64,000 nucleotides of DNA. It comes from Acytostelium subglobosum LB1. Its lineage: Eukaryota; Evosea; Eumycetozoa; Acytosteliales; Acytosteliaceae. Shown here piece by piece: positions 45,723-55,953 of this stretch; position 1 is the first letter of the stretch; each line of letters starts with the position of its first letter. The position numbers and the translations under genes are program-made. The notes below the pieces were generated by a model that saw only the letters and a program-made list of their open reading frames with translations, made no database searches and was not told the DNA's origin. The stretch covers positions 484,979 through 548,978 of the forward strand of contig NW_012236516.1 of NCBI RefSeq assembly GCF_000787575.1, written 5' to 3'.

Positions 45723-48252
45723 TCAATCAATGATCAAGTCCGACTGCTCTTGGAATTTACCTGAGTAGTATTTGAAGAACTTGGCCAAAGGAGTGCTCTG
45801 CCTCTTCTTGATTTGTGGACGAGGACCCTCTGCTATCTTGATCCTCTCCTTCAGCTCCACTGTGATCTCTTCCAGACTGGTTGATCCTACTTCTATTACA
45901 GATGATATCTAATTTAGTCATGGAAGTTTAACATTGTTAGTCACGATGATGTTTGAGTATTCGCCAATGTATCATACGTACATCCTCTGGAGAGAGTTGA
46001 CCTGGTAAATGCTCCAACAGAGAAAGAGTGAATTGACAAGCTTGGTGCAATGAGTATGACTTGATCCTGTTTGTTTGTTGGCATGAGTTGAGTTAGTTGA
46101 GTTAGATGTTGGTCCAGACATAATATGGTGCAAGGTTGATAACTTACAGCTTAATTAAATTGATCAAGTCTACTTGTTGCTCGGCTTGGATGGCCTCGAT
46201 AAGATGAATAGTGTCGATATGATTGCCAGAGATGAAGAGACTCTGAACTACCTTGTCTGGGATAAGTGAACGGTTGAAGACCTCGGCAGCAAGAAGGGCA
46301 TATCCATTGAGCAGAAGATAGTCACCGAGTGACTCGGACAGGTAGACAAGGTCGGACAGGAACAGCATGGTGAACATACGAACATTGTCAGTCTCGAATG
46401 CCTCCTTGACCATATATAACGTCTCCTCCTGTGTGAACTTTAGGCCACTATCCAACAGCTTCATGTAATACTGTGATATGGCAGAATCTGATGTCGATTG
46501 AAACAAGTTGAATATCTTTGTCGACCTCATGTTGTACTGTTGTTGTAAGTGAATGAGTTAGAAGGATGGTTGGTAGTATGGCCAACAATGGTATTATGAC
46601 TTACGATGATTGCATTGCTTGCTGCAGCACTGTAGTGACCTTCGACAATGTCCTTGAGGATAGAGTACATGATGTGATTGTAGACACGCATCTTGTCCAA
46701 CTTTGGTGCCATCTGACCCTTGAGGAATGAGTGTACCTTGCTAAATAGTGTTCTGTTGTTGTCGGCAGCATCAACCTGGTTGGCAAGTTGTTGTCGAGCG
46801 CTGTGTGGCAGAAGATGTCTGACGTCAATGTGTTTGGCGGCCATTTGAACCAGTGAGAGACACAGCTCTGGTTTGTTGTCCAGACTGCCAAGAGTGCGAC
46901 CATCCACACAGACGTACTTGAGCACTGTGTAGAAAAGACCGTCATTGGCCTGTGACTGATGATGGCCAATGAGATCCACACGAAGATATCCACCAACAAC
47001 CAATATTGGATCAAAGTAGAATGTTTGTGGCTCATCGGTTTGTTCGACCATAAACTCCTCCGATGTGTAATGCATGTTGTCTGGTGTGAATCCAACTGAT
47101 ATCCTTATACTCTGTGGGGAGTAGATTGGTTGTCTGTTCATTGATTGATTGAGTGAGTGAGTGCGCTGGATCTATGGCTCGTGGAAACATCATTGTGTAC
47201 TTACCCTGGCTGGAAGAATGCTTTATATACATGGATTTGGATTGATGATACTATACAAATAGGTTGTTCGAGCTTGTATAACAAGTACTCTGATGAGGAG
47301 ATATCGTTTGAACCTCTTGAACTCCAAAACTTCTTGTTCCTGTTTGATCACATGACAGGTGTTAGTCAATCATGTGATTATGTAACTTGATCGACATTGC
47401 ATGAGTTACTTACGGTCCGAGTGTGTTCTCTATACTTTGGTTGTCATTGTCACATGAGGATGACTTTAGAGCAGAGACAAGGAGGTCATATGTGTTGTTG
47501 AATACAATTGAGCCAAGCTCCAAGTAGAGTCTCTTCCATGCCAGACGGTCATCACTGAATGGTTGGATGTCATTGGAATAGAATCTACACGATCGGGTGG
47601 ACATGACAGTTGACTTGAGTTGGGCCAAGGTTGGTTTGTATGTTTGGCTATCATTCAATCCAGTGTGTTGAGTGAAGTAAGTAGTCTTCTCGAGACATTT
47701 ATGATTGGTATTGATTATTCTACATCTTGGTTTCCCTGGTTTCCATTTGATTGAATGAGCGAATGTTAGTAAACTTTGTGTGGAAGTCAGTGGACGTGGA
47801 CATCCATGCATGTACATACATATCTCAAAGTCATCGGCCAATTGATTGTAGAGATGTGATACAAGTGAGATTGAGTGAAGTGTACATATGTCAAGTAATG
47901 TGAGGACTGATCGGAGAATGTCAAATGGCATTGATGATAGTATGTCTTGTGGTGTTGAAACATTAGATATTTGTTCATCTTCCATCATCTCAATATTACA
48001 ACACAGATGATTGTTGTTGTTATTGTTGTTGGCTTCTTCTCTATGATATTGTTGTTGTTGAGCTGAGTCTGTATCAATGTTTGCCGCTGCTCCATTATCC
48101 TGATTCACATCATCCAACATTTCATTGTCATTGCGACTTGAAGTATTATGATGATGATCATTGACAATCAATGAATGGTCAGTTGGTAGTAACAAGTCAT
48201 TCTCCTGCATCATAAATATCGACTCTAAGTTATCAGCATTCATATTCTCCAT
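45723..48252 (-). CDS. F-box protein of the plant At4g00755 type
   Basis: Six exons: 48252-47414, 47339-47205, 47133-46605, 46536-46148, 46066-45982 and 45908-45723. They join in phase to 720 aa. An acidic, Asn-rich leader precedes the F-box (about residues 105-145; LSSMPFDILRSVLTLLDICT). The middle has a beta-rich domain with YKAFFQPGQPIYSPQSIRI, MVEQTDEPQTFYFDPILVVG and GYLRVDLIGH. This closely follows the plant F-box protein At4g00755 and relatives. A helical C-terminal part ends with a basic tail (PRPQIKKRQSTPLAKFFKYY). It is presumably an SCF ubiquitin-ligase substrate adaptor; the substrate is unknown. Confidence 0.85.
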
Positions 48253-49647
48253 TTCATATGAGTGTTTTGTTTGTTAAGAAATATAATATATGTGTGTATG
48301 AGTGTTATGTCTATGTATGTATGTATATGTATATAATTACATGTATTTCTAAGTAAGGTAGTATTGGAACAAGTTGTTGTGTAGAATACGATTGTTCAAG
48401 TTCAATGGGATACATTTATAAAGCACGTGTGAATGAAATCTAAGACACTTGTCCTACTTTAGATAAAATCTAGATGTTTGTGTGGTGGGTTCGGGGGTGA
48501 AGGGTGGAATGGGGAAGTGAAGTGGAGGGTGGGGGACCATGGAAGTCGTTCATAAGTTATCTTCTTTCTTCAACCCCCCAAACTAAACAAACTAAACTAA
48601 ACTAAACTAAACTAAAATAACTGACTAACTAACTGACCAACTCACCACTACCATTGACGTATGGTCACCCAACCGACATTCCTATCCCAATTAGGGTCTT
48701 TTTGAGCGTAGACCTATTTCCCGAGGGACTGACAGTCATTGAGTTTGTCCTGACCGGTGGAGGATGCTGGCACTCCAGCACACGTCATTGGGGGAGACAA
48801 AGGCGATTCATTGATCTAAGCGAGTCCGACCAGCCGTTGACCAGTGTTCAATTTAAATTTTATCACGAGAGTACTTGTATCCTACGCTGTTGTAGTTGTT
48901 GATTGGACTAATCTTTATCAAACGACCAATGAGTCATGACCCATTGTGTGTCTATCAATTGACGATTTGACTATCTTTGAGGTTGTATTTACTTATCAGA
49001 GTAACTTGGTAATAGTATTTATTTGTACCTCGGTGACTATTACTAAAAATGGTTATTTTTGAATGATGATGGATGAATGATGTTCAAACAAGTCAGTCCA
49101 TCACATTATGTGTTAATAAGTGAGTGACCAAGGTGAATCATATCATATTATCAATGTAATTGTCAAACAAACATGCACTGTCATTTATCTCTTTGAAACA
49201 TAAGTTGAGTCGTTACCAGGCCAAAGTGGAAACTGGTTGACATTAGAGTGACACTCTCGTTGAATGAATGATTGAGCCAATGTCATTCCTGACAGTGTTC
49301 AGTCGACCCCACACTCACACACACACCCAGGGCAAGAGTAAAGTTGATTCACCTTCCCAGACTCGTTTGCTCACACTCTGATTCTTCACAAATAAATTCT
49401 TTATTAAATATTTTTAGTTTTGATTTTTTTTGTTCTTGTTGATAAAGTGTGTCTGAGATATCATACATTGCCCCTCCTTCACTCACTCACTCACACACAC
49501 CATCGCTTTGACAACCTTCTTCTTTCACCAACTCTGAGCACTCAGATACTCTTTTCTTCATCAACATCAATTATTGCTCTGATCAGCGACATACTTATAC
49601 ACATACTTTAATATATATCTATATTTATATAAACACACATTCACAAA
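48253..49647. other. Long intergenic region (1.4 kb) between divergent genes
   Basis: Lies between the starts of the F-box gene (-) and V-ATPase E (+). It contains a G-rich patch at 48480-48545, the pentanucleotide tract at 48581-48620, and CACACACACA near 49315. A frame at 48654-48902 (+) has a LFPEGLTVIEF phrase that faintly recalls FNIP repeats, but nothing else supports it. No tRNA was recognised. Confidence 0.5.
48581..48620. repeat. (CTAAA)n pentanucleotide repeat
   Basis: About five near-perfect CTAAA units in the intergenic region. Confidence 0.8.
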
Positions 49648-50781
49648 ATGGTATGGATCATTCATTCGTTGATTGTGAAGGCTGAGACAAAGGTTCAACA
49701 AGGCTGAGCCTCGCTCTTTGTCTCACCTCGCGTCACTCAGCCACTTCAACGATGACATCATTGACATCAACAACTAACACACATAATAATTGCATTATAT
49801 AATATATAGAGTGACGAGCAAATCAGAAACCAATTGAAGCAGATGCAGAACTTCATCCTCAATGAGGCCAAGGACAAGGCTGAGGAGATCAAGTCAAAGG
49901 CATCACAGGAGTTCACCTCTGAGAAGGGCAGAATCTTCCAGACCGAGAAGCTAAAGATCATCAAGGAGTACGAGAAGAAGACTAAGCTGATTGAGGTTCA
50001 GAAGAAGATGTACGTATCATCAATCAACCATTCATCCATCAATCATGATGACGCACACACAAGGATGTTCGTTGTGTCATCACAGTCACATGCCAAATGA
50101 TCAGGTCAAACTTAAGGTCGAAGTAGCAGATAAACAGAATGCGAACATTTGATATCATGGACGGCACAGACGACGACGACACAACCAACATCATTTTGTC
50201 ATATCTATTGTTGTGCCCCTTGAACGCCAAGCCATGACCATCCACTCACACAATCGATCAATCAATCAATCAAACAATTTAGTAACTTGTCGAACGAGTT
50301 GAACAAGGCTCGTCTGTCAGTGTTGAAGGTTAGAGAGGAGTCACTCCGTGAGGTCATCGTTGAGGCCCAGAAGAAGCTGGCTCTCGTCTCTGCCGACAAG
50401 GAGAGATACCACGGCATCTTGAGAGGACTGATCATCCAGGGTCTCAACAAGCTCGGCGAGCAACAGGTTCTCCTCGTCTGTCGTCAGGAGGATATCGGCA
50501 TGGTCGAGAAGGCTGCTCCAGAGGCTGCCGCCCACTACAAGCAAAAGACTGGCATGACCGTCACCATCACCGTCGACAAGACCCGTTTCCTGCCCGCAGG
50601 ACCATCCGCCCTGTCCAAGGGCCCAACATGCTGTGGAGGTATCATCTTGAGTGCTCTCGAGGGCCGCATCATCTGTAAGAATACTCTCGACGCTCGTCTT
50701 GAGATCTGCTTCGACCAAATGACTCCAATCGTTAGAACCACCATGTACGGACCAACCGAGTCCAGAAAGTTCTTCGACTAA
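49648..50781 (+). CDS. vatE: V-type proton ATPase subunit E
   Basis: The coding sequence joins 49648-49650 (the ATG alone), 49810-50009 and 50283-50781, giving 233 aa, the length of the D. discoideum protein. It reads M-SDEQIRNQLKQMQNFILN, continues as a long charged helix (EFTSEKGRIFQTEKLKIIKE) and ends with the globular head (GLIIQGLNKLGEQQVLLVCR; GGIILSALEGRIICKNTLDA). Subunit E is a peripheral stalk component of the V1 sector that acidifies endosomes, lysosomes and the contractile vacuole. The start exon contributes only the initiator codon, so the first intron (49651-49809) follows ATG directly. The 273-bp second intron is long for this locus. Highly biased codons (for example AAG, CTC, ATC) suggest strong expression. 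Confidence 0.95.
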
Positions 50782-51177
50782 GTCCTTGGACCGATGTGCG
50801 TCTTGGATGGATGCATCAAACACATTACCAATCAGCCACTTCACCAACCTCTAGTAACATATAATAAACAAACAACTTCTGTTTAATCATCCATTGGCAT
50901 CCTTGTATTGGATGGATTCCAATCCCCTTCATCATGTGTATGTATGTGCAGATTAAACTGTCTTTATTAGTTGATTGATTGATTGATTGATTGATCATGG
51001 ATTAATGATGATGATGTTGATGTTGATGTGGATATTGTCGCTGGTAGTTGTTTGGCTTGTTGGAATCAATGTTGTGATTGGTGAATTCCAATCGATCCAT
51101 CAATATGACTCCCCCTGGGAAGTAATGGATAATGTATGAAGGGCAGGGCAGTTATACTGATCGTCAAGAGACCGAAT

Positions 51178-51335
51178 CACTACACATTGGTCAATTAATA
51201 ATGTGAGAAGCAGCACCATCCTAAGTGTCCAAGTACAGAGTGTAATGGGCAAGTAGTCCACTTGCCAGATGGGCACTCTGTACAGAGACAGAGAATGGTA
51301 CGGCTCAACGCATCATCGATGACCAATGTGTAGTG
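51178..51335. repeat. Perfect 15-bp inverted repeat enclosing a nested hairpin
   Basis: CACTACACATTGGTC at 51178-51192 is mirrored exactly by GACCAATGTGTAGTG at 51321-51335. Inside lies another perfect pair, GTACAGAGTG (51233-51242) with CACTCTGTAC (51274-51283). That pair encloses GGCAAGT (51248-51254) with ACTTGCC (51260-51266). Transcribed, the region would fold into a multi-step hairpin. It is a candidate structured RNA or a short palindromic element. Confidence 0.6.
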
Positions 51336-51359
51336 GTTCACAGAGTGTCTTGTACGCCA

Positions 51360-51406
51360 GACGTTGGGCGAGACTGAGACATACTTTATGTCGCTCGCCC
51401 AACGTC
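51360..51406. repeat. Perfect 13-bp inverted repeat (hairpin)
   Basis: GACGTTGGGCGAG at 51360-51372 pairs exactly with CTCGCCCAACGTC at 51394-51406 across a 21-nt loop. The GC-rich stem would be very stable. It lies 74 bp beyond the stop codon of the minus-strand RNase III-domain gene and could also act in 3' end formation. Confidence 0.6.
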
Positions 51407-51479
51407 AGGGTGATGATGGATGGTACTTCTCAATTCGAATACGATTGACAAGTCCAGAAGAAGACCATGCGGCAGGATA

Positions 51480-52246
51480 TCATTCAGCGCATTGGTACTC
51501 ATCGTCAGACTCTACGTCTGGATGGCGAATGTAGGTCAAAGCCACGTTGATCTGGTACTCGAGGTCCTTGTCATCTTGCTTGTACTGGGTGCCCAGTGCA
51601 TACACGTAGAGAAGCGTGATGAGTAGCATCAGCAGTGCTTTGGCCACTTGATGGTTCTTGTTGTTGTCGAGCTCAAAGATGAGCACCTCGAACGCGTCGG
51701 CTCTTCTCTTATAGTGGAACGATGCGAGCTTCTCCTCGATGACGATCTCCAGGCCAATGAGGTCGTAGAACAACGCCAATGTCTCATTCGACACTCCACG
51801 CTTCACTCTATCCGTTGATCTACCAGGGGAAGAGTCTTTCAACTGTATTCAATTAGTTGGTTAGTTAGTATTGTGATCAATTCATACAACATCTCCATCA
51901 CAATCATCACTCATCATACCTTGTGCAACTTCTTGCCGAGGTGGTACTCTAGAGCACGGTCTCCCATCCACTCATCATTCTCGAAGGGATACTTGTTTGA
52001 TACTGGACGCAGGATGTTGTTGAGTTGGCGATCCTTCTTGAGACAGCGGAGCATCTCATTGGCGTGTTCAAGTTGCTGGTAATGTTGTTGTTGGAACTTC
52101 TCATCATTGGTTGTCTGCCATTCCAATGGGATAGCCTCCCACTCTTGTTCTTGTTGTTGTTGATGGACCTGGGCTTGGGCATGATGACGAACACGACCAT
52201 GTACTCCATACCCATCGTCTTCATGCAAAAACCTCCTTAATGACAT
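51480..52246 (-). CDS. RNase III-domain protein A (tandem pair, downstream copy)
   Basis: Exons 52246-51920 and 51842-51480 join in phase 0 to 229 aa. A Gln/His-rich leader precedes an RNase III-like domain. The signature region reads FENDEWMGDRALEYHLGKKL, then VKRGVSNETLALFYDLIGLE, then RRADAFEVLIFEL. E92, D96, D158 and E161 sit where RNase III proteins have their four metal-binding carboxylates, with spacing close to the bacterial enzyme. No double-stranded RNA-binding domain is visible. It may be a mini-RNase III or a Drosha/Dicer accessory-like factor. Mitochondrial ribosomal mL44-type proteins are an alternative, but those usually lose the catalytic residues. Related to the neighbouring gene at 52865-54038. 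Confidence 0.7.
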
Positions 52247-52864
52247 TATTAACTAATAAGTATATGTATGTACCTGTATATGTATGTATCTGTATCTGTA
52301 CGTGTATTACAATTGAGTTAATTTATTTGTTTCTCTGACTTTGTTGTTGAGTTTTACTTTGACTTTGTTGGTGTTGGTGTTGTGTAGTATGGAGCACGAG
52401 TTGATCTGAGGATTATACATCCTCTCCATCATTATTATTCCCCTTGATTGAGGTTGTTGTTAACACTCCTTGGATCATATCCATTCAAAATAAATAGTAT
52501 TCTTGATTGACTGACTGATTGATTTCATGTTTGTGATCGAGGAGTGTGATCGAACGCCTTGTATAGTTAAGGGCAGTAGTATTGATGTCCAAAGACACAG
52601 GAGCAAAAGCACACATGGCCGTGGTGATGCGCCAGGATGTTGCCACTTGTTCCAGAGAATGTTGGACGCATGAAGTTGACGTCATTAACTCTGAAACTTG
52701 GGCATAGTATCCCAACACACCATCCGCAGCCAAGAGTGCTGATGCTCCTGGGTCTGGGACTGCTATCGGTACCGGAGAAATCACTATCCAGTAATTACTT
52801 CGGATGATGTAGCAGAGAGAGGGTAGGATAACCTTCGACTATCAATGTGTCGGAGGTCCACCTT
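52247..52864. other. Spacer between the tandem RNase III-domain genes
   Basis: About 620 bp. A minus-strand frame at 52485-52784 encodes 99 aa of moderately protein-like text (IAVPDPGASALLAADGVLGY), but there is no motif and no clear exon partner. I leave it uncalled. (GTATGTAT)n-like and GTTGGTG repeats lie near 52260-52385. Confidence 0.4.
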
Positions 52865-54038
52865 CTAGAAGTAGAGTAAACGATACAATGTCTCGTTGTA
52901 CTCCATCTGTTGAGTCGATGGATTCGACTCCCTGCGAGCTACCGGGACCTGTTGAACAACAGGGGCCGGGGCTGGCACTTTAACTGTGGCAGCCACTGAT
53001 GGAGTGGCAGTCACAGTTGCTGGAGTTGCTGGCTTCTTTTGTCTGACCATTGTCAGAGCAACCTTGAGCTCAGCCTCCAATGTGATGTCATCTGATTTGT
53101 ACGTTTGTTGGATTGCGTACACATAGATGAGCTTGACCAGAAGATTGAGGAGTACCTTGGCAACTGCATGTTGAGACTTGCTCAACTCGCAGATGAGGAC
53201 CTCAAAGGCATCAGCCTTTTCCTTGCCTGGATGCCTCTCCTTTGGGATGGCCTGTTCATTCATAATCTCGGACAACCGAACCATTAAGAAGAACAATGTT
53301 AGAGTATCATTCTTAACTCCTCGTATGCGACGTTTGGTCGATTTTCCTGGCGATGCATCTGGCAACTGGATGAATGTGATTGGAGAATTTATATTAGGCT
53401 TATATTTCAAGTCAATCATGTTATTCTCGCATTCTTACCTCATTGAGTTTGGTTGCAATGTACAGGTCTAGTTGACTATCACCCAAGAACTCGTCCTTCT
53501 CAAACTGTTTCTTCATGGAAACAGGATACAAGACACTGTTCAACTCTCCAATGGCTTTGAGGTAACACAGCATCTCATGTGCCAGATAGAATTGTACACC
53601 ATGGAATTGGTAGAATTCTTGATCTGACAGGACTCTTGGAGCTAGGGGTGGAGATGGTGCTGGAACTGGAGATGGAGCAGGGGAAGGAGCTGGAGGGGAC
53701 ATGGACCTTTTCATTCCTTTGTCGAATGATTGTTGGATGATGGTCTGAGTAACCAATTTGGATGCAGCAATGTCCATTAGTGCCTCGGCTTCTAATTTGT
53801 CCTTTTGAAGGTTGATTGTTGCTGTCATCTTCTGCCAATTGGCATTCATCTTTCTGAGTCTCTTCTCCTCAGCAACAGAGATGGCCAATTTCTTCTTGGC
53901 CTTCTCTTCAAGTTTAAACTGTTTGTACAGTTGTTCAATAGCAATGTCCATCTTCTCTTGCTTTGATAGTTGTTGTTGTTGTTGTTGTTGATGTTTATCA
54001 ACATCTTTAATTTTACTTGTATGATACAATATATTCAT
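52865..54038 (-). CDS. RNase III-domain protein B (tandem pair, upstream copy)
   Basis: Exons 54038-53439 and 53365-52865 join in phase 0 to 366 aa. The N-terminal 100 residues are a Gln run and a Lys/Glu-rich coiled coil (EQLYKQFKLEEKAKKKLAIS). A Pro-rich linker (PAPSPAPSPVPAPSPPLAP) follows, then the RNase III-like domain (EKDEFLGDSQLDLYIATKL; GVKNDTLTLFF; KEKADAFEVLICEL). E183, D187, D252 and E255 match the four catalytic carboxylates. The tail is Ala/Pro/Val-rich. It shares the intron position and domain order of its neighbour at 51480-52246, so the two arose by tandem duplication; the N-terminal parts have diverged. The cellular role is not known. Confidence 0.7.
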
Positions 54039-54622
54039 CTTCTACTTTAACTCTTTTACTGTTTGTAAACAAAATATTTCTATTAATAATTTTGTTATGT
54101 ATTGTCTTGTTATTCTTCATGATATGTAATGGAGAGAAAGAAGTGAACCAAATTGTTGTGATCATATACTTTGTCTCTCTCTCTTGCACTCACCCAATCA
54201 TCGTCTCTCACTAAATTACAACTTAACAATTCTGATTTCTTTATCAATTCCCAGGCATCTTTTGTTGTGGTGATGGGTGGAAAACTGACGAATGATCGAT
54301 GACTATTGATTGGTTGGACAGTGATTGATGGGTTGATTGACTGGTTCCGTATGCTTGTGTCAGCATCAATCAATTAATCAATCACTTGCCTATACAAGCG
54401 ACACTTGTAGTGTGATTATTTCTATTGTTATTCCAAGACACCCTCAACCAGGTCCAGAGTCGTCAATTGATTAATGATGATCCAGTACCAAGTGTTTCTG
54501 ACAGCTTTCCTATGTGGTTGTTGTTGTTGTTGCTGACCTCAAAGAAGTTGTCAACATAACCCGTACGAATGGAGGATGATTGATATATATATATAATGTT
54601 TCTTCGCTTGTTTAATATTACT
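54039..54622. other. Spacer with a possible orphan exon
   Basis: A minus-strand stretch 54302-54194 reads VSFPPITTTKDAWELIKKSE and then LLSCNLVRDDDW. It is bounded by an AG acceptor (CAATAG) and a GTGAGT donor, as an internal exon would be. I could not find partner exons in phase on either side, so it is not called as a gene. The rest is AT-rich with TCAATCAATC tracts. Confidence 0.35.
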
Positions 54623-54967
54623 TTACTTCCTCTTGAGTGGCTCGACATACTTTGGATCAACAGTGATGATGACCTTCTTGTAATCCTTCTGTTTGTATGC
54701 GTTCTTGGTTGCGCCACGCTTGATTCTACCCTGTACATTGATGGTGTTCAACTTGGGCACCTCGACATCGTAGACAGCCTTCATGTAGTTTCTGACGTCG
54801 ATCTTGCCAACATTGCACTCAGTCTTGAACATCAGCTTGCGTGTCTGAGGGAAGGTCTCATGAGAGTTCCTAGTGACCACCAACTTCATGTTTGGGAAGA
54901 ACACATTGTTCCAGTACTTGCTGGCTGTCTTTACAGTTGATTTGATTGCCTCTGTTGTTGCTGACAT
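54623..54967 (-). CDS. mrpl23: Mitochondrial large-subunit ribosomal protein uL23m
   Basis: Single exon, 114 aa. The reading SKYWNNVFFPNMKLVVTRNS, then KIDVRNYMKAVYDVEVPKLN, then TINVQGRIKRG, then DYKKVIITVDP matches the uL23 family in its mitochondrial form. The protein binds domain III of large-subunit rRNA near the exit tunnel. The length suits uL23m without a long extension; the basic, Thr-rich N-terminus (MSATTEAIKSTVKTASKYW) could serve as a short import signal. The sequence is clearly unlike cytosolic uL23 (L23a), which has a long Lys/Ala-rich N-terminus. Confidence 0.85.
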   Translation of the reverse strand: MSATTEAIKSTVKTASKYWNNVFFPNMKLVVTRNSHETFPQTRKLMFKTECNVGKIDVRNYMKAVYDVEVPKLNTINVQGRIKRGATKNAYKQKDYKKVIITVDPKYVEPLKRK

Positions 54968-55953
54968 TCTTCGTTTATCGTCTTAATGTTGTTTCGCTAT
55001 CTGTATATTATATATCTGTGCTGTATGTTTGTTGTCTGTTATGAACGAATGAATGATTGAATGTGAATGTATAAAGCTCTGTTTGTTCATAATGTTCGCC
55101 AATCAATGGTTATGATGATGATGAGTCAAGTCGTTGTGTCGCGAGAACATCGAGGCCGAGTGTTGTAATGTTAGAATGATTGAATACGATTGAGGGTATG
55201 TCTGCTGTCTTGCATCCTATCCTATTCATCATCATCATAATCCTCACCTTTTATACTGTTCACAATTGATCCTTCTACTTCTTCTAATACAATATATATA
55301 TATATATATAAATGTAGTGTAGTTATAACAAGTTTAGACAATGCGTATTCGATAATGATCCCAAAACATTGATCACTTTTTTGTGTGGGGATGTGGAAAA
55401 CGACCAACTTTGAGCACATCAATTTACACAATGAGAGATAAAATACATTACTCCCAACTAAAATAGTTAGTTGATCAAAGGAGATAAATCGGATTAGACC
55501 ATAATATTCATTCAATGAGCCTTACTTCTCTAAACTTTAAGGGAGTGAATGAAAAGACTTCTGACAAATATGATGATAATGTCACTCTGACTGTGATAAT
55601 CTATGTATACATATAAGATAGTATTGGGTAGTACAGAACTATCGAGTATTTGCCAAAGGTAACACAGTACAAGGTTGTCACTCTGAGTGACTTGACTGAC
55701 GATCGATAATAATGGCAGCCTTGTACGAGACCAACAGATACTTTTTGTGTCATTCAATCGAGATGAAAATATCACTCATTTGTGAAGAGGTGGTTTGGAG
55801 AATGCATGAATGTTCATTCAGTTTCCCAATGATGATGTCTTTTCAGATTAAACATATTTAGAACACTTCATTCATTATTATATTACTCATATAGATATAT
55901 ATATATATATATTGGTTATTTAGTTGTACGATACAACAACAACAACAACAACG
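54968..55953. other. Intergenic region (about 1 kb) between divergent genes
   Basis: AT-rich with (AT)n runs near 55293-55310 and 55890-55910 and an (ACA)n run just before the TMEM260-like start. Minus-strand frames at 55222-55515 and 55530-55775 have low-complexity or hydrophobic text without motifs. No gene is called. Confidence 0.5.

Larger units (their letters stand above)
50782..51479. other. Intergenic region holding a cluster of inverted repeats
   Basis: No protein gene is seen. The 3' part (51178-51406) contains several perfect inverted repeats, listed as separate features. The 5' part has (TTGA)n near 50970-50995 and (GATGTT)n-like repeats near 51005-51035. Confidence 0.55.

Noticed and set aside
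48654-48902. 82-aa plus-strand frame with a faint FNIP-like phrase
   Set aside because: Only one weak phrase; no repeat follows and composition is not protein-like.
16514-50300. Regularly spaced short repeats resembling a CRISPR array
   Set aside because: They are TCAA/TCAT microsatellites in introns and spacers of a eukaryote; no unique-spacer structure.
52485-52784. A 99-aa minus-strand frame between the RNase III-domain genes
   Set aside because: Partly protein-like, but no motif, no convincing start context and no partner exon; left uncalled.
55222-55775. Two minus-strand frames in the spacer before the TMEM260-like gene
   Set aside because: AT-driven text with YIYIYI runs and no motif.
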